DNA of 5,011 nt. Source: Pseudomonadota bacterium (GTDB taxonomy: Bacteria > Pseudomonadota > Gammaproteobacteria > Pseudomonadales > Oleiphilaceae). Under the pieces are notes generated by a model that ran no database searches, was not told the origin of the DNA, and saw only the letters and a program-made list of their open reading frames with translations. Of the stretch, positions 1-5,011 are shown piece by piece. The stretch is taken from the NCBI GenBank assembly GCA_023430625.1, contig JAEZAA010000149.1, positions 1 to 5,011 of the forward strand, in the 5' to 3' direction. Positions within the stretch are counted from its first letter, which is position 1, and each line of letters opens with the position of its first letter. Made by a program: the position numbers and the translations under genes.

Positions 1-29
1 CGGCAGGGCCGCCGGCGCGAGAGTGGGAT

Positions 30-3000
30 TTATTGCTTGGTGAACTTGGAGACGTAGTTCAGATAAACGCCATTGGCCGGGATTTCGAGGCCGACTGACA
101 AGGTTTGGCCAAGTGCGATCAACCGCACCGGCAGATCAACGGGCTCGATGTTGCGCTGAATGATCTGCATCCGTCCGTCTTCGAAGAAGGTCACCGCACC
201 TGTCAGGTTGAGCTTGATGGGCAAGCTGTACTGGTTGTGCTTGGCGCTGAGCGGCGGCTCCAGATACGGCGCATCCATATAGGCATCCACGACGGTTGTG
301 AAAATGGGGCCATCCGGCGTTTCCCGAATGTAGCCGTCGATCAGCTGCGTGCGATTGCCTTGCTCGTCTTCCTGATAACGCATGCGCATGACCTGGGGGC
401 CGGTTTCAGAATGAATCGGCAGGGGAATGATGCTGGCTGCTCTGATGGTCAGTTGCAGATCAAGGCCGCTGGTGGCAAGGATGGTGGGATAGAGCTTGAC
501 CCGTACCGCATCCTCAACGGGATCATACCCAATCACTTCGGTATCCAGTGCCGCCGTCATGGTCACGAACTCTTCTGCCGCGCAGCGAGAGCTTCCGCAG
601 TTGCCGACCTTGACCGTAGACACATAAGCCAGACCTGACTGCCGACCGTTCTTACCGTTTGAAATCACACGGGTCGTGTTTTGAAGCGACAGTTCTTCGT
701 TGGGTTTCAGGGCCGCCTCTGCCTCGCCGGACTTGGAGTCGATCAGGTTGGAGTTCACGTCCACCGTCGGGAAGTTGCGGAGAGGGTTAAAGACCGTACC
801 GACATCCTGGCCACCCCGGAAATACTGCTCAATGGGTGCGCCGCCGAACTTATCGGCAGGACCCGACAGCAACGCGGTTTGCAATGCCAGGTTGTGGATT
901 GAGCAGATGGCTCCGGTGCCGCTGCAATTCGGCGTGGCAGTCGGTTGTGAGCCAAGAACATAGCGATATAGCTCGCCTTGCGCCCACGGCTGCTCGGGCG
1001 TGAAGGTAATCCGGCGTGCTTCCACCGTCAGTTTGCCGGGAATGGCTTCCTGGCAGACGCCGGCCGTGTTCACCCGCTCAACCCGGAACGTCGCACTGTC
1101 ATTACAGGCTTTGCCGAGGGTGACGCTCTCAGGCTTGAGGTTTTGCGTGAAGGTCGCAACGAGCGGGCGTGAGGCCGGATGATCCAGAATGGGGATAAGA
1201 TCATCATGCGGCCGGCGGACGTCCTCATGTGAGCGAAATGGGTTCAGGTCATTGTTGCCGTGCGAGGCATTGGTCACGCCGCCGTTACAACGTCCCTGAT
1301 GCCCCTGGGTCAGATTAATGTCCACCTTGGCGCAGGGATACCCCGGCGTGGAGGTCAGGACCAATGGTGCCCGAATGCTCGTGTTCAGGTACCTGGGTAG
1401 CGCAAACGTCAGGCGCTCACTCGGAGCAATCAGCGCGTTGCCGGACAGATCACGAACCGCTGCGGTGAACTGCAGCTCATACTGCCGGCCAAACTGCAGC
1501 CCGCCTTCCGGCTGGATCACCAGGCTGCTGCCGTCCAGGCGCCATTGAGTCGTGACAGGGGTGTCGTTTGCCAGCAGATTCCAGGCACCGTCCTCCACCA
1601 GACTGTTCCGGTCCAGCGGTTCGCTGAACGTCACAATGATCGGATCGCCCGGACGCTGCTTGCCCTGATGATCAGGGCCCGGCACCCAGGACTGAACAAA
1701 GGGCGCAACATCATCGACCGCCGGTGCGGGCGCATTGATCTGGTCCCGGTAGGCTTCCATGTGGAACGAGAGGACGCCGTATGCCTGATCCAGGCCCAGC
1801 ACCTTGGGTTCCACGACGCCAATGGCGTCGATCACCATGATGCCGTTCTGGACGATGGCGGTTCCCGCCAATTCCACATGCAGCAGATCCTGGCTCAGGG
1901 CGCCGTTGGCCTTCTCGTTCTCGGCCGTCATGGCCAAATCGAGAAACAGCCGAATATGCCGGGGTGCGGCTTCATCGTTGCTGTACTGGTTTGGAATCAG
2001 GTAGCCGTTGGCATCCGAGATAAAGGTGACGTTGATGTCACCGGTCTCAAAGCCGGCGGGTACGCGGCCGGCCACTTCCACATTGACCGAAGAGCCGACC
2101 AGCAGGCTGGAGCGATCGATCCGTAATGGGGTGACCTCGGGATAATTCGGCACGAAAGCCAGCTCGGCATGCACGTCGCCCTGTTGCTGCGACATCGACT
2201 GATCACCCAGCAGGAGCGCTTTGACAGGCACTGCGTTGATGGGGGCGCCGCTGAGGACGGACAGCAGGGAGCCGTCCATGGAGTCGCCAGCACGCTGTGC
2301 CATGATCTCCCGCGGGTGGGAGTTCTTGGGCGTCAACGTAAACTCGGCGTATTCACCTGGGTTCAAGGCATCGCCGAGGCTGCTGGTCAGGCTGCTGTCG
2401 AGCTTGAGCTGATAGCTGGCACCGGCCTGTAAGTCCTCCACCGGATCGATGCTGATGTAGGGACCCTGGACGATCAGGCTGGCGGCAACCGGCTCGCCAC
2501 TGGCGTCCAGCAGGGTCAGGGTTTCGCCGTAGCGAACCGAGCGTACGTCCAGGGGCTGGGTAAACTGCAGCCGCAAGGTTGAGAAGTCCATCAGGGGCAG
2601 CTGGTCACCATCCGGAATGAGGCGACTGACGGTGAAATCACCTTTGGACAGCTGGCTTCGAGTACCCTCGACCGCCGAGCGCGTGGTGAAGGCAAGGCTG
2701 TCGCTCCAGGGGATCGCACCGCTGGCGGTGACCAGATCCGTGGCCTCGACGGTATAGCGGGTATTGGGCGCGAGTGCCGCCACGGGTGTGAGCACGAGTC
2801 CACGACCCTCGTCGACCACCGCGGCCTGATAGGCGACTGCGGCGCCGTTCTGGTCGCGCAGCACAATCTGGCTGGCCGGGTCTTCGTTGAGCAGCGGCTC
2901 CGAGAAACGCAGCACCACCGGTGCGTGGGTCGGTACCTCCTGCTGCTCGGTCAACGGATAGGAGTAGACCAGGCTGGCCTGGCCCTGGTGCGTGAGCAGG

Positions 3001-3077
3001 CTGGTTTGCTTGTCACCGCCACTACAAGCACTGAGCGCGACGGCGGCGCTCAGTAAAACGCTTAGGCGCTTTTGCAT
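30..3077 (-). CDS. Large Ig-like (Big_5-type) domain lipoprotein, partner of a FadL-type transporter
   Basis: A 1015-residue predicted lipoprotein. Residues 1-17 form a lipoprotein signal peptide ending in the lipobox LSAC, with Cys18 as the lipidated residue. Ser19 at position +2 is not Asp, so Lol sorting to the outer membrane is expected. Ig-like folds of the SbsA/Big_5 kind are visible at about 38-134 (FSEPL at 58-62, 'LAPNTRYTV' near 102-110), 148-250, 456-561 (FSEPL at 484-488, 'DLSGNAL' near 543-549) and, more divergent, 636-712. Two beta-rich regions at about 322-445 and 866-1003 match no family I recognise but resemble each other. All eight cysteines other than Cys18 lie between 582 and 832. 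I see no GxSxG or other catalytic motif. The ATG start follows AAGGAG by 7 nt, and the frame begins 11 nt after the FadL-type gene. A role beside that transporter, such as capturing or presenting hydrophobic ligands or adhesion to them, is inferred from context. Its place as a lipoprotein is firm; its biochemical function is unknown. Confidence 0.9.
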   Translation of the reverse strand: MQKRLSVLLSAAVALSACSGGDKQTSLLTHQGQASLVYSYPLTEQQEVPTHAPVVLRFSEPLLNEDPASQIVLRDQNGAAVAYQAAVVDEGRGLVLTPVAALAPNTRYTVEATDLVTASGAIPWSDSLAFTTRSAVEGTRSQLSKGDFTVSRLIPDGDQLPLMDFSTLRLQFTQPLDVRSVRYGETLTLLDASGEPVAASLIVQGPYISIDPVEDLQAGASYQLKLDSSLTSSLGDALNPGEYAEFTLTPKNSHPREIMAQRAGDSMDGSLLSVLSGAPINAVPVKALLLGDQSMSQQQGDVHAELAFVPNYPEVTPLRIDRSSLLVGSSVNVEVAGRVPAGFETGDINVTFISDANGYLIPNQYSNDEAAPRHIRLFLDLAMTAENEKANGALSQDLLHVELAGTAIVQNGIMVIDAIGVVEPKVLGLDQAYGVLSFHMEAYRDQINAPAPAVDDVAPFVQSWVPGPDHQGKQRPGDPIIVTFSEPLDRNSLVEDGAWNLLANDTPVTTQWRLDGSSLVIQPEGGLQFGRQYELQFTAAVRDLSGNALIAPSERLTFALPRYLNTSIRAPLVLTSTPGYPCAKVDINLTQGHQGRCNGGVTNASHGNNDLNPFRSHEDVRRPHDDLIPILDHPASRPLVATFTQNLKPESVTLGKACNDSATFRVERVNTAGVCQEAIPGKLTVEARRITFTPEQPWAQGELYRYVLGSQPTATPNCSGTGAICSIHNLALQTALLSGPADKFGGAPIEQYFRGGQDVGTVFNPLRNFPTVDVNSNLIDSKSGEAEAALKPNEELSLQNTTRVISNGKNGRQSGLAYVSTVKVGNCGSSRCAAEEFVTMTAALDTEVIGYDPVEDAVRVKLYPTILATSGLDLQLTIRAASIIPLPIHSETGPQVMRMRYQEDEQGNRTQLIDGYIRETPDGPIFTTVVDAYMDAPYLEPPLSAKHNQYSLPIKLNLTGAVTFFEDGRMQIIQRNIEPVDLPVRLIALGQTLSVGLEIPANGVYLNYVSKFTKQ

Positions 3078-3084
3078 GAAAAGG

Positions 3085-3090
3085 CTCCTT
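3085..3090 (-). promoter_or_regulatory. Shine-Dalgarno of the lipoprotein gene, overlapping the upstream stop codon
   Basis: On the minus strand the sequence reads TAAGGAG, where TAA (3091-3089) ends the FadL-type gene and AAGGAG (3090-3085) is a near-consensus ribosome binding site 7 nt before the lipoprotein ATG (3077-3075). The shared bases make re-initiation by terminating ribosomes likely. They also fix the lipoprotein start. Confidence 0.85.
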
Positions 3091-4408
3091 AAAACTTCAG
3101 GGTCAGTGCGGCGGACAGTACATGGACGTCACCGTCGGCGGTCACCTCTTCGTTAACCTGCATGCCAGGCCGGTCATAGGTCACCTGGAAATCCCGCTCT
3201 TTCAACATGTGGTGCTGGTAGCCGAAATCCAGCTGCACCGGATAGGCCATGAAGGGGGCATTGTTGAGGCGCAGGGTCGCACCCAGACCGATCACGATGC
3301 GGTCGTTGTCGAAGTAGTTCACGTTGAGGCTTTCATCGCTCTTGAGCGGGGATTTCTCGAAGCTTACCCCGGTCGTGAGGCTGATCATCTCGTTCAGGTG
3401 GTATTGGGCACCGACGCGTGGGATCAGGATGTCGTCGAACTTCAGGCCAGCCTGGTCGCGGATGGTGTCATTCTCAAAGTCATCACCCAGGGAGGACCAG
3501 TTCTGCTGCTCCAGGGTAACGGCCACACGCCAGCCGTGGGTCGCGTAGTGGACACCCAGTGCCAGCGTTTCGGGCTGGTAGGAATCCAAGGTGGCGACGC
3601 TCAGGCTCAGACCGGGTGTTGGAATGGTGCCGGGAATGACCGTGTTGGCATCCACCGAGGTCTTGCTGCTGGAGCTGGAACGGTAGGTGATGGCGGTTTC
3701 CAGGCCATTGACCAGGCAACTGGTGTCTTCGCAGAAGGCTTTGCCCCAGTCCAGGTTGGCGCTGAGGATGGAGCGTAGCGATGGCTTGGCGTTAACCGTG
3801 AGCGTTTCATACTTCGTGTTACCGGCCAAATCGGTCACGGCGCGCAGGCTGGCATCGGCGTGCAGGGTGACGCGTGCCGAGTAGCCGACAGAGATGCCGT
3901 CCCACACTTCGGTGGCGGCACCCACGTTGAGGAACAGCGGCTGGCGGCCGTATTCCAGAAATTGTCCCTGCTCGGAGGTGCCGGCATCGAACGCCAGCAT
4001 TTCCTTGCCATATTTCTCAACGCCGGCCACAAAGCCCAGATAGATCGGGTGACCCAGCGTGGTCAGCGAACCGACGTTGGTCTTCATGCCGATCAGCACA
4101 TGCTGGCTGGGCGCGTCCTGCAGCAGGTCGCCGTCCCGGAAGTCACTTTTCACGCGCAGCTCGTGGTCACCGTGCAGGATGCCGGCGGTCAGCTCACCGC
4201 GAGGATCGCGGGTGAGATAGGCCGGGTTGTAATAGGTGGCGGCGACCTTGGGGTTGAACATCGACAGGGCCTGGGCGGAGGCAACGTCGCTCGGCATCAG
4301 GCCATAGGTGGTACCGATGTTGCCCATGCTGGCCCAACTGGGGGCGGCGCCCAGGGTCAGCATGGCGAGAGTGAGCAGGCGAGGAGCGGAAGGGAGGTGA
4401 CCAAACAT
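3089..4408 (-). CDS. Outer membrane transport protein, OMPP1/FadL/TodX family
   Basis: A 439-residue protein, in the usual FadL-family size range (about 400-460). FadL proteins are outer-membrane beta-barrels with an N-terminal hatch that admit long-chain fatty acids, alkanes or aromatics by lateral diffusion. Visible support: a signal peptide of about 26 residues ending PSWA before SMGNIG; an N-terminal hatch-like segment with VASAQALSMFNP; the family's YYNPA (NPA) motif at about 59-63; alternating beta-strand sequence throughout with Gly/Tyr/aromatic girdles; and a final strand LSAALTLKF ending in Phe, the classical BAM recognition residue. ATG at 4408 is preferred because GGAG lies 8 nt upstream. 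A TTG one codon earlier (4411) is in frame but only 5 nt from GGAG. Two cysteines, 226 and 231 (C-x4-C), probably form a loop disulfide, and a five-serine run lies at 244-248. It is the first gene of a coupled pair with the lipoprotein. The substrate cannot be read from sequence; fatty acid or hydrocarbon is a family-based inference. Confidence 0.9.
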   Translation of the reverse strand: MFGHLPSAPRLLTLAMLTLGAAPSWASMGNIGTTYGLMPSDVASAQALSMFNPKVAATYYNPAYLTRDPRGELTAGILHGDHELRVKSDFRDGDLLQDAPSQHVLIGMKTNVGSLTTLGHPIYLGFVAGVEKYGKEMLAFDAGTSEQGQFLEYGRQPLFLNVGAATEVWDGISVGYSARVTLHADASLRAVTDLAGNTKYETLTVNAKPSLRSILSANLDWGKAFCEDTSCLVNGLETAITYRSSSSSKTSVDANTVIPGTIPTPGLSLSVATLDSYQPETLALGVHYATHGWRVAVTLEQQNWSSLGDDFENDTIRDQAGLKFDDILIPRVGAQYHLNEMISLTTGVSFEKSPLKSDESLNVNYFDNDRIVIGLGATLRLNNAPFMAYPVQLDFGYQHHMLKERDFQVTYDRPGMQVNEEVTADGDVHVLSAALTLKF

Positions 4409-4416
4409 CAACAGTA

Positions 4417-4420
4417 CTCC
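4417..4420 (-). promoter_or_regulatory. Shine-Dalgarno of the FadL-type gene; decides ATG over TTG start
   Basis: GGAG (within ACGGAG on the minus strand) lies 8 nt before ATG at 4408 and 5 nt before an in-frame TTG at 4411. The spacing favours ATG, though the two starts are adjacent and differ by only one residue of signal peptide. Confidence 0.65.
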
Positions 4421-4508
4421 GTTGTGATACGACGGTTTGAGCCCGATTGCCGCATCTGCCGGGGCGGATGAGGAATGTTTATTTTTGTGACGGGCGCGGT
4501 TTTTGGCA

Positions 4509-4534
4509 CAAAAAAACCAAATTGGGTTATTTTG
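4509..4534. promoter_or_regulatory. 26-bp dyad, candidate operator of the FadL-lipoprotein operon
   Basis: A dyad centred between 4521 and 4522. Eleven of 13 symmetric base pairs match; the mismatches are at 4514/4529 and 4519/4524. The outer arms are CAAAA/TTTTG, the middle is AACC/GGTT and the core is AATT. It sits about 100 bp upstream of the FadL-type start, in the only long AT-rich intergenic stretch, just downstream of a TATATT hexamer. A homodimeric repressor site at or near the transcription start is the natural reading. The A/T-rich arms raise the chance of coincidental symmetry, and no regulator gene is visible to pair with it. Confidence 0.45.
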
Positions 4535-4537
4535 CTA

Positions 4538-4543
4538 AATATA
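4538..4543 (-). promoter_or_regulatory. Candidate -10 hexamer (TATATT) for the FadL-lipoprotein operon
   Basis: The minus strand reads TATATT, five of six matches to the sigma-70 -10 consensus, about 130 nt upstream of the FadL-type start. No convincing -35 element or extended -10 is seen at the right distance. An alternative with TTGGGA near 4556-4551 and CAAAAT at 4534-4529 (16-bp spacer) scores four of six in each hexamer. Either choice puts transcription initiation inside or beside the 26-bp dyad. Confidence 0.3.
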
Positions 4544-4618
4544 GACCCTTTCCCAACGAAACGTGAGTGTGTGTTCACGAATTTCGGGACGTAGCGCACA
4601 TCGAAAGGTGAATGCGAC

Positions 4619-4639
4619 CCCGGGCTTTAACAGCCCGGG
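4619..4639 (-). terminator. GC-rich hairpin after the partial gene (possible terminator, no U-tract)
   Basis: A perfect 8-bp stem, CCCGGGCT/AGCCCGGG, encloses the 5-nt loop TTAAC. It begins 10 nt after the TGA of the partial gene. Seven of the eight pairs are G-C, so the hairpin should be stable. No run of T follows it on the minus strand (GTCGCATTC comes next), so it is not a canonical Rho-independent terminator. It may still mark the 3' end of the upstream transcript or protect it. Confidence 0.45.
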
Positions 4640-4649
4640 TGCACAAAAA

Positions 4650-5011
4650 TCAGGCGGTTTTTTGTTGCGGGGATGTTACGGAGGTGGAGGCGGATTTGGC
4701 TTGCTGGTTCTCCAGCAGTCCCAGGAGGTGATCCCGCCAAAGCGCCAGGCAGCGTTCCCGCCGTGCCCGGCCAACGCCCATGCTGTAAAACAGGCGCAAC
4801 GAGATGCTCAGGTTGCCATTGGTGTTGAGGATGCCGGAGCTGACCGGATACGAGGGGCTGCCGGGCGGGCTGGCGATGATGACGGTACCTTCTGGATATC
4901 GACTCTGGCTCCAGTCCAGTTCCCAGTCGCCATTGAATGAAAAGGAGCCGCCGCAGCGCGTCCGCTGGCTAATCCGGCGGTATAGCCAGTTGACGCCCCG
5001 CTGCCCGATAT
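4650..5011 (-). CDS. Unidentified protein, C-terminal 119 residues (5' end beyond the window)
   Basis: An open frame enters from the right edge (first full codon at 5007-5009) and runs 119 codons to a TGA at 4650-4652. No start codon is visible, so the gene is partial. Coding support is the uninterrupted frame, mostly G or C third positions, and a hairpin 10 nt past the stop. The N-terminal part of the fragment is rich in Arg and Trp (GVNWLYRRI, then GDWELDW at about residues 27-33). A Gly/Pro/Ser-rich stretch follows (IIASPPGSPSYPVSSG, about 44-59), then a strand-like segment LSISLRLFY and an amphipathic helix-like RARRERCLALWRDHLLGLLEN. The tail is polar (QQAKSASTSVTSPQQKTA). No transmembrane segment is evident. 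I do not recognise the family. It lies on the same strand as the FadL-type operon but is separated from it by a hairpin and 241 bp, so it is probably a separate transcription unit. Confidence 0.7.
   Translation of the reverse strand, partial: IGQRGVNWLYRRISQRTRCGGSFSFNGDWELDWSQSRYPEGTVIIASPPGSPSYPVSSGILNTNGNLSISLRLFYSMGVGRARRERCLALWRDHLLGLLENQQAKSASTSVTSPQQKTA

Larger units (their letters stand above)
4409..4649. other. AT-rich intergenic regulatory region
   Basis: This 241-bp gap between two minus-strand genes is clearly more A/T-rich in its middle (about 4475-4560) than the coding sequence around it. It holds the terminator-like hairpin at 4619-4639, a small CGTGA/TCACG dyad at 4562-4579, the TATATT hexamer, the 26-bp dyad and the GGAG of the FadL-type gene. 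The leader from the likely transcription start to the ATG is about 110-125 nt. I see no riboswitch-like or leader-peptide structure in it. Short frames crossing it lack ribosome binding sites or recognisable protein sequence. Confidence 0.6.

Noticed and set aside
1..29. Possible terminator after the lipoprotein stop codon (CGGC-AGG-GCCG and nearby GC-rich inverted bases)
   Set aside because: The arms are only 4 bp, the structure is cut by the window edge and no T-run is visible.
105..638. Plus-strand open frame of 177 codons (similar long plus-strand frames at 1545-2126, 3122-3778 and 3860-4471)
   Set aside because: These are antisense shadows of GC-rich minus-strand genes. Their translations are rich in His/Arg/Gln/Gly with no family resemblance, while the minus frames have signal peptides, domain motifs and ribosome binding sites.
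2278..2298. GDSMDGS (lipoprotein residues 264-270) as a possible lipase GDS or GxSxG motif
   Set aside because: It is not GxSxG (the fifth residue is Asp), it is not near the N-terminus as GDSL enzymes require, and no matching catalytic Asp/His block follows.
4562..4579. CRP/Vfr binding site
   Set aside because: The half-sites GTGA and TCAC are separated by 8 bp, not the 6 bp of the CRP consensus, and the flanking T/A positions do not match.
4408..4599. Minus-strand 63-codon frame in the FadL leader region
   Set aside because: It runs through the candidate promoter and dyad, has no convincing ribosome binding site, and its composition follows the AT-rich non-coding sequence. A leader peptide cannot be excluded but is not supported.
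4650..4780. Weak likeness of the right-edge fragment's C-terminus (LRLFYSMGVGRARRERCLALW) to the end of EpsI-type exosortase-associated proteins
   Set aside because: Only a loose aromatic-Gly-Arg pattern is shared, and the rest of the fragment does not fit. It is too weak to name.
4563..4940. Plus-strand 125-codon frame across the terminator-like hairpin and the right-edge gene
   Set aside because: It overlaps the minus-strand partial gene, begins inside the intergenic region without a ribosome binding site, and contains low-complexity Gly runs typical of a shadow frame.

Overview
The window most likely comes from the chromosome of a GC-rich Gram-negative bacterium. Both complete genes encode outer-membrane or cell-surface products: a FadL-type beta-barrel and a lipobox lipoprotein. 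The FadL-type sequence resembles OMPP1/FadL proteins I associate with lipid- and hydrocarbon-using marine Gammaproteobacteria such as Alcanivorax and Marinobacter. That placement is from memory and is only moderately sure. I see no mobile element, RNA gene, CRISPR array or integration scar.

Every supported gene is on the minus strand, so the window reads right to left. The right edge (4650-5011) holds the 3' end of an unidentified gene, followed by a GC-rich hairpin. Next is a 241-bp AT-rich intergenic region (4409-4649). It contains a near-perfect 26-bp dyad, a TATATT hexamer and a second small dyad, and probably holds the promoter and operator of the two-gene unit downstream.

That unit is a FadL-family outer-membrane transporter (3089-4408) followed after 11 nt by a 1015-residue lipoprotein (30-3077). 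The lipoprotein's Shine-Dalgarno sequence overlaps the transporter's stop codon, so the two are almost certainly co-transcribed and probably translationally coupled. The lipoprotein fills the left 60% of the window. It has Ig-like domains of the SbsA/Big_5 type plus two copies of a beta-rich module I do not recognise.

Together the genes suggest a surface system for capturing or importing hydrophobic compounds: a barrel channel with a large lipid-anchored partner. The layout resembles the fadL-volA pair of Vibrio cholerae, but no GxSxG lipase motif is visible here, so the partner is more likely a binding, docking or structural protein than a VolA-like esterase. The most interesting point is the lipoprotein's architecture. 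It looks like an ancient duplication of an [Ig-Ig-module] unit, in which only the second copy gained cysteine-bearing insertions.
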